Positions 7,995 through 19,887 of a stretch of 64,000 bases of DNA are shown piece after piece (the stretch's first letter is position 1; each line of letters opens with the position of its first letter). The notes under the pieces were generated by a model. It was not told the DNA's origin. It saw nothing but the letters and a program-made list of their open reading frames with translations, and searched no databases. Made by a program: the position numbers and the translations under genes. The stretch covers positions 19,172-83,171 of the forward strand of contig NZ_BONE01000036.1 of NCBI RefSeq assembly GCF_016862555.1, given 5' to 3'. Origin of the DNA: Asanoa siamensis (lineage in GTDB: Bacteria; Actinomycetota; Actinomycetes; Mycobacteriales; Micromonosporaceae).

Positions 7995-9114
7995 CGGCCA
8001 GGCGGTGCCGGCCGGCGAGGTCGGCCAGACGGTTCGCCTGGATCTGGGCGCCGCCGGTCGTGTAGCCGGCGGCGGCCAGTGCCGTCGCGGCCGGGCCGAC
8101 CGGTTCGAGTGCGGCGTAGGCCGCGACGACGCGGGCGGGTGCGCGATCCAGGACCGCGCGCAGCACCTCCGGGCCACCGCCGCCCACGAACACCGCGTCC
8201 GGGTCCGGCAGGTCGGACAGGGCCCGCGGGGCCGCGCCCGTGACCATCCGCACGGCCACGCCGTGCCGGCCGGCGTTGGCGCGTACCAGGTCCGCGGCCG
8301 CCGGGTCGCGGTCGACCGCCACCACCGCGGCGCCGAACCGGCCACACTCGACGGCGACCGAGCCCGAACCGGTGCCGACGTCCCACACGAGCGTGCCCGG
8401 GGCGGGGGCGAGGTGGGGCAGGGTGACGGCGCGTACCTCGGCCTTGGTGATCATCGAGTCCCGGTGGGCGAAGGCGTCCTCGGGCAGCGCCCAACCGGCG
8501 GGTGGCCGGATACCGCCCGCGAGCCAGCCGGCGGGGCCGTCGCCCGGGTCCCCCTCGGCCAGCACGAGCACCACGTTGGGGTCCGCCCAGTCGCCGTCGG
8601 GGCCGGTCAGCCGCTCGTCGGCCAGGCCGAGGTGGGAGGCCACGACGACACGCCGGGGCCAGCCGCGCAGCTCGGCCGCGAGCACCGGCGGCTCGGCGCC
8701 GGGGCCGGTGAGGACGGCGACCTTCGGGTACGCGCGGCAGACGTTGACCGCCCGCCGCAGCCCGCCGTCCCGGCCGTGTGCCGACACCACCACCGCGTCG
8801 TCCCAGGGCAGCCCCAACCGGGCGAACGCCTGCGCCACCGACGAGACCGCCGGCCGGACGACCGGGTCCACCCCGGCCCGGCGCAGCGCCCGCACGATGC
8901 CGAAGAACCCCGGATCGCCGCTCGCCAGCACGGCAACCGGTCCATCGTGGACCGCGACCCGGTCGACCGCCGCCGCCACCGGGCCCATGATCACCCGCTC
9001 GGCGTCCGACGACACGCCGGCGAGATGCCGTTCGCCGCCGACCAGCAGCGTCGCCTCGCCCACCGCCGCGGGCAGGGGGCCGCCGTCGTGGCCGTACACG
9101 ATCACCCTAGGCAC
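7957..9114 (-). CDS. cobL: Precorrin-6Y C5,C15-methyltransferase / decarboxylase (CbiE-CbiT fusion)
   Basis: A 385-residue bifunctional enzyme. The N-terminal CbiE-type methyltransferase (about 1-190) has VLASGDPGFFGIVRAL and VSSVAQAFARLGLPW. The C-terminal CbiT-type domain (about 215-385) has the SAM-binding LVWDVGTGSGSVAVE and FVGGGGPEVL. It methylates C5 and C15 and decarboxylates the C12 acetate. GTG 9114 overlaps the cobM end by 8 nt. The 3' end lies in the 80-bp duplication and is intact. Confidence 0.93.
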   Translation of the reverse strand: MPRVIVYGHDGGPLPAAVGEATLLVGGERHLAGVSSDAERVIMGPVAAAVDRVAVHDGPVAVLASGDPGFFGIVRALRRAGVDPVVRPAVSSVAQAFARLGLPWDDAVVVSAHGRDGGLRRAVNVCRAYPKVAVLTGPGAEPPVLAAELRGWPRRVVVASHLGLADERLTGPDGDWADPNVVLVLAEGDPGDGPAGWLAGGIRPPAGWALPEDAFAHRDSMITKAEVRAVTLPHLAPAPGTLVWDVGTGSGSVAVECGRFGAAVVAVDRDPAAADLVRANAGRHGVAVRMVTGAAPRALSDLPDPDAVFVGGGGPEVLRAVLDRAPARVVAAYAALEPVGPAATALAAAGYTTGGAQIQANRLADLAGRHRLAATNPVTLVWGSR

Positions 9115-9907
9115 GGCGGGCCTTCAGCTCCGAGCGGGCGCCCCGCTCCGCGCGCCGGTGACCGTGGAAATGCCCCGGGTGGTAGAGGTGGCTGCGCGTC
9201 CCGTGCGCCGCCAGCGCCGGCCCTACCAGGAACAGCGTGTGCTTCCACAGCTTGTGCGCGCGCACCGTCTCGGCCAGCGTCCCGATCGTGCACCAGGCCA
9301 GCAGCTCGTCGGGCCAGCTCACCCGCGATCCGATCACCACCGGCGTCTCGGGCGGGTAACCGCCCTCGACGAGCTGCTCCGCCAACTGCTTGGCGCGCGC
9401 CGCCGACAGGAACACCGCCATCGTCGTGCCGTGCCGGGCGAAGTCCGCGATCCGCTCCCCGTCGGGCATCGGCGTCTTGCCGCCTTCGAGCCGGGTCAGG
9501 ATCACCGACTGGGCGACCTCGGGCACGGTCAGCTCCCGGCCGGCCGCGGCCGCGACGGCGCCGAAGGCCGACACGCCGGGGACGATCTCCGTGGCGAGGT
9601 CGAGGCCCGCGCAGGCGTCGAGCTGCTCGGCGACCGCGCCCCACAGGCTCGGGTCGCCCGAGTGGAGCCGCACGACGTGCAGGCCCTCGGCCGCGGCGCG
9701 GTGATAGATCTCGACCACGGTCTCGAGCGGCACGGCGGCCGAATCCACGACCTCGGCGCCGGGCCGCACGTGTTCGAGCACCTCCGCCGAGACCAGGCTC
9801 GACGCCCAGACCACGATGTCGGCCTCGGCCAGCCGCCGCGCCGCGCGCAGCGTCATCAGGTCGGCGGCGCCCGGTCCGGCACCGACGAAGCTCACCCGAC
9901 CGGTCAC
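9107..9907 (-). CDS. cobM: Precorrin-4 C11-methyltransferase
   Basis: A 266-residue tetrapyrrole methyltransferase. Visible family motifs are VSFVGAGPGAADLMTLRAAR, ADIVVWASSLVS, VRLHSGDPSLWGAVAEQ, PGVSAFGAVAAAAGRELTVP and QSVILTRLEGG. GTG 9907 overlaps the cobI stop by GTGA. It acts in the middle of the cobalamin operon, methylating C11 before the deacetylation step of CobF. The C-terminus (HPGHFHGHRR) is histidine-rich, which may simply be a tail. Confidence 0.93.
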   Translation of the reverse strand: MTGRVSFVGAGPGAADLMTLRAARRLAEADIVVWASSLVSAEVLEHVRPGAEVVDSAAVPLETVVEIYHRAAAEGLHVVRLHSGDPSLWGAVAEQLDACAGLDLATEIVPGVSAFGAVAAAAGRELTVPEVAQSVILTRLEGGKTPMPDGERIADFARHGTTMAVFLSAARAKQLAEQLVEGGYPPETPVVIGSRVSWPDELLAWCTIGTLAETVRAHKLWKHTLFLVGPALAAHGTRSHLYHPGHFHGHRRAERGARSELKARRA

Positions 9908-10617
9908 AGCTTTCCTCCCCGTCGCTCGCGGACGGCCGGGATCAGCACCGTCGCCAGGTACGGCAACGGCCCGTCGACCGCGTCGAGCGGTAGCACCTTC
10001 TCGTCCGGTAGGCCCAGGTGGCTGCCGACCACGGCGCCCCGGCCGGCCGCGGCCGCGGCGATCGCCGCCATGTGCCGCCCTCCCTTGTAGACGACGACGG
10101 TGGCGTCGCGCGCCAGCGCCTCGTGCAGCGGCGCCAGGTCGCCCCGGGCGAGCGGCAGCAGCACCAGCTCCTCGCCGCCCTCGACCAGCGGCCGCCCGGC
10201 CGCCGCGGCCAGCGCCTGCATCGCCGTGATGCCCGGCACCGTCTCCACCTCGACCGAGGGCAGCAGCCCGCGTACGGTCTCCGCCAGGTAGCCGAACGTC
10301 GCGTACACGTTGGGGTCGCCGATCGTGGCGAACGCGGCCGTGCCGCCGGTCTCCCGCAGCCACTGCGCGACCCGGCGCCCCGCCGCGTCCCAGTAGCGCT
10401 CCCGCCGCCCGGCGTCCGTGCGCTCGTTGAGCGCGAAGACCAACCGCTCGATCCGCTCGTGCGCGGCGTGCGCCCGCACGGTCGCCTCGGCCCGCCCGAC
10501 GTCCGCGGGGTCGAGCACGGGCACGAACACCCGGCCCGCGGTGGCCAGCGCCCGCACGCCCTTGAGCGTCATCAGCTCCGGATCACCGGGCCCGACGCCG
10601 ACTCCGATCAGGCGCAT
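9904..10617 (-). CDS. cobI: Precorrin-2 C20-methyltransferase
   Basis: A 237-residue SAM-dependent methyltransferase that makes precorrin-3A. The fold motifs are IGVGVGPGDPELMTLKGVRAL at the N-terminus, FATIGDPNVYATF, TVPGITAMQALAAAAGRPL and VVYKGGRHM. ATG 10617 lies in the last codons of cobB (10-nt overlap). The length is normal for the family. Confidence 0.93.
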   Translation of the reverse strand: MRLIGVGVGPGDPELMTLKGVRALATAGRVFVPVLDPADVGRAEATVRAHAAHERIERLVFALNERTDAGRRERYWDAAGRRVAQWLRETGGTAAFATIGDPNVYATFGYLAETVRGLLPSVEVETVPGITAMQALAAAAGRPLVEGGEELVLLPLARGDLAPLHEALARDATVVVYKGGRHMAAIAAAAAGRGAVVGSHLGLPDEKVLPLDAVDGPLPYLATVLIPAVRERRGGKL

Positions 10618-11936
10618 GCCGCCACCAGCCGTTCCGCGATCTCCGGGGCACCGGCCCAGTGCAGGTGCAGGTAGGAGGCGTGCACGTTGCCCGCCACGAA
10701 GCCCTCGGCGGGCCGTTCCCGCCACGCCCACGCGGGCGCGGCGCCGGCGCCGGGCGTGGTCGCCGTGCGGTGGAACTCGTGCCCGGTCACCCGGGTGCCG
10801 ACCGGCCCGAGCCAGCTCGGCGAGATCGCCACCGCGTCCCGGTAGCCGAGCGTCAGCCGGCCCGTCATCGCGGCATCGGCGGGCAGCACGCCGCACATCG
10901 GCGCGCCGTCGAGCGACCGGGAGAGCCAGAGCAGCCCGGCGCACTCCGCCGCGATCGGCGCGCCGGCGGCGGCCAGGGCGGCCACGGACGAGCGCAGCGG
11001 CGCGTTGGCGGACAGCTCGGCCGCGTACACCTCGGGGAAGCCGCCGCCGACGACCAGCGCCGCGGTGCGCGGCGGCAGGGCCTCGTCGCGCAGCGGGTCC
11101 ACGGTCACGACCTCGGCACCGGCCGCGGCCAGCAGCTCGGTGGTCTCGGCGTAGGAGAAGCTGAACGCCGGGCCGCCGGCGACCGCGACCACCGGCCGGG
11201 AGCCCGTCGGGTGGACCGGCGGCGACCAGGGTTCGACCGCCAGCGGTGGTGCCGCGGCGGCCTCCGCCGCGATGGCCGCCAGGTCCACACTGGACTCGAT
11301 CAGCGCGGCCAGCGCGGCCATCGCCGTGGTCGCCTCGGACGCCCGCTCCGCCACCGGCACCAGCCCGAGGTGCCGCGACGGCGCGGCGACCGCGTCGCTG
11401 CGCCGCAGCACGCCGAGCACCGGGGTCCCGGTCTCCTCCAGCGCCTCGCGCAGGATCGCCTCGTGCCGGTCGGAACCGACCTTGTTGAGCACCACGCCGG
11501 CCAGTCGCACCGCCGGGTCGAAGCCGCGGAACCCGTGCACCAGCGCGGCGATCGACCGTCCGACGGCGGAGCCGTCGACCACCAGCAGCACCGGCGCGGA
11601 GAGCAGCTTGGCCACCTGCGCGGTCGAGCCGTGCTCGCCGGCGTGCGCCCGCCCGTCGAACAGCCCCATCACGCCCTCGACCACCGCGAGGTCGGCACCC
11701 GCGGCGCCGTGCGCGAACAGCGGCGCGATCCGCTCCGTGCCGACCAGCACCGGGTCGAGGTTGCGCCCGGGCCGGCCGCTGGCCAGCGCGTGATAGCCGG
11801 GGTCGATGTAGTCCGGACCGACCTTGAACCCGGCGACCCGCCGGCCCCGGGCCGCGAAGGCGGCGAGCAGCCCGCCCGCGACGGTGGTCTTGCCGTGCCC
11901 GGAGGCCGGCGCGGCCACCACGACGCGGGCTACCAC
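10608..11936 (-). CDS. cobB: Cobyrinic acid a,c-diamide synthase (hydrogenobyrinic acid a,c-diamide synthase)
   Basis: A 442-residue glutamine amidotransferase that amidates the a and c side chains. The N-terminal dethiobiotin-synthetase-like ATPase has APASGHGKTTVAGG and FKVGPDYIDPGYH. The C-terminal class I-like amidotransferase has the catalytic cysteine in IAAECAGLLWLS and HEFHRT. GTG 11936 overlaps the end of cobO (stop at 11932-11930). Its product feeds cobaltochelatase and CobO. Confidence 0.93.
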   Translation of the reverse strand: MVARVVVAAPASGHGKTTVAGGLLAAFAARGRRVAGFKVGPDYIDPGYHALASGRPGRNLDPVLVGTERIAPLFAHGAAGADLAVVEGVMGLFDGRAHAGEHGSTAQVAKLLSAPVLLVVDGSAVGRSIAALVHGFRGFDPAVRLAGVVLNKVGSDRHEAILREALEETGTPVLGVLRRSDAVAAPSRHLGLVPVAERASEATTAMAALAALIESSVDLAAIAAEAAAAPPLAVEPWSPPVHPTGSRPVVAVAGGPAFSFSYAETTELLAAAGAEVVTVDPLRDEALPPRTAALVVGGGFPEVYAAELSANAPLRSSVAALAAAGAPIAAECAGLLWLSRSLDGAPMCGVLPADAAMTGRLTLGYRDAVAISPSWLGPVGTRVTGHEFHRTATTPGAGAAPAWAWRERPAEGFVAGNVHASYLHLHWAGAPEIAERLVAACA

Positions 11937-12544
11937 TCGATGCCCTGCTGTCCCTTGCGGCCGGCGTCCATCGGATGCTTGACCTTGCTCATCTCGGTGA
12001 CCAGGTCGGCCGCCTCGACCAGCGCCGGCGCGGCGTCGCGACCCGTGACCACGACGTGCTGGTTGCCCGGCCGGGCGCGCAGCGTCGCGACGACCTCGGC
12101 CACGTCGACCCAACCCCACTTCATCGGGTACGTGAACTCGTCCAGCACGTAGAACCGGTACCGCTCGTCCGCCAGGTCCCGCCTGACCTGCGCCCAGCCC
12201 TCGGCCGCCTCGGCGGCGTGGTCGCGCTCGTCGCCGGGCCGGGCCAGCCACGACCAGCCCTCGCCCATCTTGTGCCAGGTGACGGGCGCGCCGACGCCGG
12301 TGGCCGCGTGGTGGGCGCCGAGCGCCTTGAGCGCGGTCTCCTCGCCGACGCGCCACTTGGGACTCTTGACGAACTGGAAGACGACGATGGGCCAGCCGGC
12401 GTTCCAGGCGCGCAGCGCCATCCCGAAGGCGGCCGTCGACTTTCCCTTGCCGATGCCTGTGTGCACCGCGAGCAGCGGCTGCCGCCGCCGCTCGCGGGTG
12501 GTCAGCCCGTCGTCCGGCACCTGCTCGACCTTGCCCTGTGGCAT
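11930..12544 (-). CDS. cobO: Cob(I)yrinic acid a,c-diamide adenosyltransferase
   Basis: A 204-residue CobA/CobO/BtuR-type corrinoid adenosyltransferase. The P-loop HTGIGKGKSTAAFG (about 28-41), FQFVKSPKWRVGEE, YRFYVLDEFTYPMKWGW and the C-terminal KHPMDAGRKGQQGIEW are family signatures. It attaches the adenosyl ligand to cobalt after metal insertion. It starts one base after the chelatase stop and overlaps cobB by 7 nt. Confidence 0.95.
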   Translation of the reverse strand: MPQGKVEQVPDDGLTTRERRRQPLLAVHTGIGKGKSTAAFGMALRAWNAGWPIVVFQFVKSPKWRVGEETALKALGAHHAATGVGAPVTWHKMGEGWSWLARPGDERDHAAEAAEGWAQVRRDLADERYRFYVLDEFTYPMKWGWVDVAEVVATLRARPGNQHVVVTGRDAAPALVEAADLVTEMSKVKHPMDAGRKGQQGIEW

Positions 12545-12545
12545 C

Positions 12546-14540
12546 TCAGACCGCCTTGAGGGTGGCGGCGGAGAGCGCCGCGAGCGGGAGGTACTCGGCG
12601 TCCAGCGCGATGGCCAGCGTGCGGGCCATGCCCAGCCGGACGGGGCCGGTCTCGCAGTCGACGACCACGCTCGGCACGCCGGCCAGCGCGGGTGCGACCG
12701 TGCGCGGATCCGGGCCGCGGGTGTGCCGGCCGTCGGTGACGACCACCAGCAGGGGGCGGCGCAGCGGGTCGCGGCGGCGCTCGCCGGCCAGCGTCCGCGC
12801 CGCGGTGGCCAGACCGGCGGCCAACGGCGTACGCCCGCCGGTGCGCAGGTCGGCCAGCCGGCGCACGCCGACCTCGTGGCTGGCCGTGGGGCGCAGCACC
12901 GTGGTCGCCTGGGTGTCCCGGAAGGTGATCATGCCCACCGTGTCCCGGCGCTGGTAGGCGTCGCGGAGCAGGGAGAGCACGGCGGTCTTGACGGCGGCCA
13001 TCCGGGTGCGCGCGGCCATGGACCCGGACGCGTCGACCACGAACAGCACCAGGTTGGCCTCGCGTCCGATGTGGACGGCCTCGCGCAGGTGCTCCCGACG
13101 GATCGCGATTCGCGCAAGGAACGGTCCGTTGTTAACGCTATTCGTTAATAACGGACCGTTCCTTGCGCTCTGGTCGCGGGCGGCGGCGAGGACGGTGTCG
13201 GGCAGGTGCACGGCGCCGATCCGGCCGCGCGGGGTGCGCGAGCCGGCCACCCGGCCGCGCGCGGCGTAGGCGGGCGAGCGCCGTCCACTGTGGCCGTGGC
13301 GGCCCCGGGAGCGGGCGGTCAGCGTCCGGGTCTTGTAGGCCGAGCCGGCAGCGGCGGCCGCCGGTGGGGGAGCGGCGGGTGCCGAACCGGGGCGGTCCTC
13401 GGCGTCGGGTGCGGCGGCGCCGCCACCACCCGGGCCGTTGTCGTCCGGCGGCGGGCTGTCGGGGCCGGGGCCGGACGGGCCACCGCCGGGACCGGGGTCG
13501 TCGTCCGGCTCGGGCGGCGGGGGTTCGGAAGATCCCGCCTGCTCCAGGGCGTCGTCCAGCGCCTGCTCGTCGGCGCCCGGCGGGTCGAACGGGTCGCGCC
13601 GGCGGCGGTGGGGCAGCGCCAGCCGCGCCGCGTCGTCGACCTCCTGGTCGGTGACCACGGCGCGGTCGCGCCAGGCGGCCAGGGCGACGGCGGTGCGGGC
13701 CATCACGATGTCGGCGCGCAGGCCGTCGACGCCGTACGCCAGGCAGATCCGGGCGATCCGGTCCAGCGCCGCGTCGGGCAGGGTCACCTTCGGCAGCCGG
13801 GCCCGGGCCGCGACGATCCGCTCGGCCGTGGCCGCGTCGGCGGTCGCGAACCGCGCCGCGAAGCCGTCCGGGTCGGCCTCGTAGGCCAGCCGCCGCCGGA
13901 CCACCTCGGCCCGGTCGCCGGGCTCGGCGGGCGCGCCCACCTCGACCACGAGCCCGAACCGGTCGACGAGTTGCGGCCGCGGCTCGCCCTCCTCGGGGTT
14001 CATCGTGCCGACCAGCAGGAAGCGGGCGGCGTGCCGGAGCGAGACGCCGTCGCGCTCGACGAACGCGCGCCCCATCGCGGCCGCGTCCAGCAGCAGGTCG
14101 ACCAGGTGGTCGGGGAGCAGGTTGACCTCGTCGACGTAGAGCGCGCCCCGGTGCGCGGCGGCCAGCAGGCCGGGCTCGTACGCCTTGGTGCCCTCGGTCA
14201 GGATCCGCTGCACGTCGAGCGTGCCGACGACGCGGTCCTCGGTGGCACCGACCGGCAACTCGACCAGCCGCGACCGCCTGGTGCTCGACGTGACCCCGGC
14301 GTGCGGGCCGTCGGGGCACGCCGCGTCCGGCGCGGCCGGGTCACAGGCGAACCGGCAGCCCGGCACGACCGCGATGTCGGGCAGCAGCGCGGCCAACGCC
14401 CGTACCATCGTCGATTTCGCGGTGCCCTTCTCGCCGCGCACGAGCACCCCGCCGATCACCGGCGAGACGGCGTTGAGCAGCAGTGCCTGGCGCAGGTCGG
14501 CGAGGCCGACGACGGCGGAGAACGGGTACGCGGAGCTCAT
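12546..14540 (-). CDS. ChlI/ChlD-type magnesium chelatase family protein, putative cobaltochelatase ATPase partner of CobN
   Basis: A 664-residue fusion. An AAA+ ATPase covers about 1-330 (Walker A GEKGTAKST at 36-44, LYVDEVNLLPDHLVDLLLDAAAMG, VGTMNPEEGEPRPQL). A Pro/Gly/Asp-rich linker covers about 350-440. A C-terminal vWA integrin-I domain carries the MIDAS motif VDASGSMAART (about 498-508) and VTDGRHTRG. It probably replaces CobS-CobT and powers CobN. An in-frame palindromic insertion encodes about residues 458-477. ATG 14540 overlaps the stop of an 8-codon leader ORF; an in-frame ATG at 14570 has no spacing to a ribosome binding site. It is the first gene after the riboswitch. Confidence 0.9.
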   Translation of the reverse strand: MSSAYPFSAVVGLADLRQALLLNAVSPVIGGVLVRGEKGTAKSTMVRALAALLPDIAVVPGCRFACDPAAPDAACPDGPHAGVTSSTRRSRLVELPVGATEDRVVGTLDVQRILTEGTKAYEPGLLAAAHRGALYVDEVNLLPDHLVDLLLDAAAMGRAFVERDGVSLRHAARFLLVGTMNPEEGEPRPQLVDRFGLVVEVGAPAEPGDRAEVVRRRLAYEADPDGFAARFATADAATAERIVAARARLPKVTLPDAALDRIARICLAYGVDGLRADIVMARTAVALAAWRDRAVVTDQEVDDAARLALPHRRRRDPFDPPGADEQALDDALEQAGSSEPPPPEPDDDPGPGGGPSGPGPDSPPPDDNGPGGGGAAAPDAEDRPGSAPAAPPPAAAAAGSAYKTRTLTARSRGRHGHSGRRSPAYAARGRVAGSRTPRGRIGAVHLPDTVLAAARDQSARNGPLLTNSVNNGPFLARIAIRREHLREAVHIGREANLVLFVVDASGSMAARTRMAAVKTAVLSLLRDAYQRRDTVGMITFRDTQATTVLRPTASHEVGVRRLADLRTGGRTPLAAGLATAARTLAGERRRDPLRRPLLVVVTDGRHTRGPDPRTVAPALAGVPSVVVDCETGPVRLGMARTLAIALDAEYLPLAALSAATLKAV
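13112..13168. repeat. 57-bp near-perfect palindrome inserted in frame in the chelatase gene
   Basis: Two 26-nt arms (13112-13137 and 13143-13168) pair with one G-T mismatch around a 5-nt loop. Each arm contains GCGCAAGGAACGGTCCGTT. The segment is AT-richer than its surroundings (TTAACG, CGTTAATAACGG). On the coding strand it reads SARNGPLLTNSVNNGPFLA without breaking the frame, between the linker and the vWA domain. Confidence 0.95.
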
Positions 14541-14563
14541 TCCGCGTGCCGGCGCGACGACAT
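14537..14563 (-). CDS. 8-codon leader ORF coupled to the chelatase gene
   Basis: ATG 14563 encodes MSSRRHAE and ends in a TGA overlapping the chelatase ATG (ATGA, 14540-14537). GGAAGGG at 14577-14571 lies at the ideal 7-nt distance from this ATG. The chelatase ATG has no such site of its own. The ribosome binding site follows the end of the B12 riboswitch, so B12 could control the chelatase by masking the leader's site. Confidence 0.5.
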   Translation of the reverse strand: MSSRRHAE

Positions 14564-14584
14564 GGCGCATCCCTTCCGCGGGTG

Positions 14585-14757
14585 TCCACGCCCGCGACGG
14601 TTCGACGGCGAGCGGCCGAGTGTCCTGGCTCCCGGATCGACGCTCCCCCTCGGCCTTCCAACCCTTGCGGGCCGTGACCAATCGGGTGAGGGTTCGCTCC
14701 CCGGTGACAGTGGCGGGACCGCCCCGGAATCGCACCGGGTTCCTCCGCACCGCTCGT
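14585..14757 (-). promoter_or_regulatory. Cobalamin (B12) riboswitch upstream of the chelatase-cob operon
   Basis: On the minus strand the hallmarks follow in order: GGAACCCGGTGCGATTCCGG (14742-14723), the B12 box CCGCCACTGTCACCGG (14716-14701), paired P7-P11-like segments, and GGAGCCAGGACACT (14633-14620). A late hairpin CGGGCG-TGGACA-CCCGCG (about 14596-14579) lies just before the ribosome binding site. It sits between the cobN stop and the chelatase gene and should repress the whole downstream cob operon when adenosylcobalamin is abundant. Confidence 0.93.
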
Positions 14758-14763
14758 TCAGAC

Positions 14764-14793
14764 ATGCTGACCCACCGACGCGGGCCGCGTCAA
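14764..14793 (-). promoter_or_regulatory. Promoter of the second B12 riboswitch transcript
   Basis: TTGACG (14793-14788), an 18-bp spacer and CAGCAT (14769-14764) lie between the cobN stop and the riboswitch. The downstream operon can thus be transcribed independently of cobF-cobK-cobN. The -10 element is a weak match. Confidence 0.5.
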
Positions 14794-14804
14794 AGGGAGT
14801 GAGA

Positions 14805-18349
<3,545 letters not shown>

Positions 18350-18353
<4 letters not shown>

Positions 18354-19102
18354 GGACCGGAGACTAGTTCGCGGACACGGGCGGCGGCCGCGGCGGGTGT
18401 GTCGACGGTGGGCATATCGGGCTCTACAGGACGGTCGACCAGGACCACCGGGATGTCGCGCTCGCGGGCGGCGTCGAGCTTGGCGCGGGTGGCGTCGCCG
18501 CCGCTGTCCTTGGTGACCACGACGTCGATGCCGTGCCGGTCGAGCAGCGCGCGCTCGCCGTCGAGGGTGTACGGGCCGCGGTCCAGCAGAACGCGGACGT
18601 TGGGCGGCAGCTCCTCGCCGGGCGGCTCGACGCAGCGCACCAGCAGCAGTGGCAGCGCCGCGCAGGCGGGGGCGCCGGTGAAGGTGCGCAGCCGTTGCCG
18701 CCCGGTGGTGATGAACGCGCGGGCGCCGTGGGTGGGCAGGACGGCGGCGGCGGTGCGCAGGTCGGGCACGCGGTGCCAGCGGTCTCCACCTTGCTCTGTC
18801 CATCCAGGACGGCGCAGGCGCAACCGGGGCACGCCGTGCGCGGCGGCGGCGTGCGCGCTGACCGTTTCCGCGAACGGGTGGGTCGCGTCGACGAGGACGG
18901 CGGGGGCGTTGCTCTCCAGCCAGGCGCGGAGTCCGTCCGCGCCGCCGAAGCCGCCGACGCGGACCTCACCGGCGGGGCGGCGGGGGTCGCTGGTGCGGCC
19001 GGCGTACGAGGTGACGATCCGCAGTCGACGGTCGGCGGCGAGCAGGGCCGCGAGCTCGGCCGCCTCGGTGGTGCCGCCGAGCACGAGCACCGTCGTGGTC
19101 AT
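18350..19102 (-). CDS. cobK: Precorrin-6A reductase
   Basis: A 250-residue NADPH-dependent reductase that makes precorrin-6B. It shows VLVLGGTTEAAELAALL, VTSYAGRTSDPRRPAGEVRV, GFGGADGLRAWL, VDATHPFAETVSAHAAAA, ITTGRQRL and VVTKDSGGDATRAKLDAA, all CobK hallmarks. ATG 19102 overlaps the cobF stop by 4 nt. It is the middle gene of cobF-cobK-cobN. Confidence 0.94.
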
Positions 19103-19845
19103 CGGTCGCGGCGGCGCAGCAGGTAGGTGTCCATGATCCAGCCCTTGCGGGCGCGCGCCGCCGCGCGTACCTCGTCGATCTCGTCCTTTATGTCCGCGAG
19201 CCGGCCCGCGCGGACGATCTCGTCCGGGGTGCCGAGGTAGGCGCCCCAGTAGACGTCGACGTCGGTGTCGACCGCGCGGTAGGCGTTGCGGGCGTCGAGC
19301 ATCACCACGACGTCGTCCACGCCCGGCGGCAGGCCCTCGGTGGCGAGCCGGCGTCCGGTGGTGATCTGCACGGCGCGGCCGACCCGGTTGAGCCCGATCC
19401 CGTGGCGGGCGGCGAGGGCGCTGACGCTGGAGATGCCGGGGATGACGGCGTAGGTGAACGCGACGCCGTCGATGTCGTCGAGGATGCCGATCGTGCTGTC
19501 GAACAGGGCGGGGTCGCCCCAGACCAGGAAACCGCCGGTCTCGTCCTCGGTGAGCTGGTCGCGGACGAGGTCGCGGAACCGGGCGGCCCGGGCCCGGCGC
19601 CAGTCGTCGACGCCGGCGGCGTACGCGTCGGTGGTGCGGTCGCGTTCCGGATCGGTGACGGTCGCCACGCGCGCCCGCGGCGCGTACTGGCGGAGCATGT
19701 CCCGGCGCAGGTCGGTGAGGTCCCGTTTCACGTCGCCCTTGTCGACGAGGAAGGCGACGTCGAGCCGGCCGAGCGCCTTGACCGCCTGCAGGGTGAGCTG
19801 GTCAGGGTCGCCGGCCCCGATCCCGATGACGAGGACCTCACGCAT
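19099..19845 (-). CDS. cobF: Precorrin-6A synthase (deacetylating)
   Basis: A 248-residue SAM methyltransferase that methylates C1 and releases acetate. Signatures are VLVIGIGAGDPDQLTLQAVKAL, ERDRTTDAYAAGVDDWR, LVWGDPALFDSTIGILD and VIPGISSVSALAARHGIGLNRVG. It marks the oxygen-dependent branch of cobalamin synthesis. It leads the cobF-cobK-cobN unit. CAGACT ends about 8 nt above ATG 19845, so it may be leaderless. Confidence 0.94.
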   Translation of the reverse strand: MREVLVIGIGAGDPDQLTLQAVKALGRLDVAFLVDKGDVKRDLTDLRRDMLRQYAPRARVATVTDPERDRTTDAYAAGVDDWRRARAARFRDLVRDQLTEDETGGFLVWGDPALFDSTIGILDDIDGVAFTYAVIPGISSVSALAARHGIGLNRVGRAVQITTGRRLATEGLPPGVDDVVVMLDARNAYRAVDTDVDVYWGAYLGTPDEIVRAGRLADIKDEIDEVRAAARARKGWIMDTYLLRRRDR

Positions 19846-19887
19846 GGGTGGTCAGTCTGCCCCATCGACAGGTCTAGGCTCACACGC

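Noticed and set aside
13112..13168. The palindrome as an insertion-sequence end or transcription terminator
   Set aside because: There is no transposase or second end nearby, and it lies in the middle of a gene with no T-run.
14541..14765. An N-terminal extension of the chelatase gene beginning at 14765
   Set aside because: This stretch is the B12 riboswitch; the translated extension has no relation to the ChlI family.
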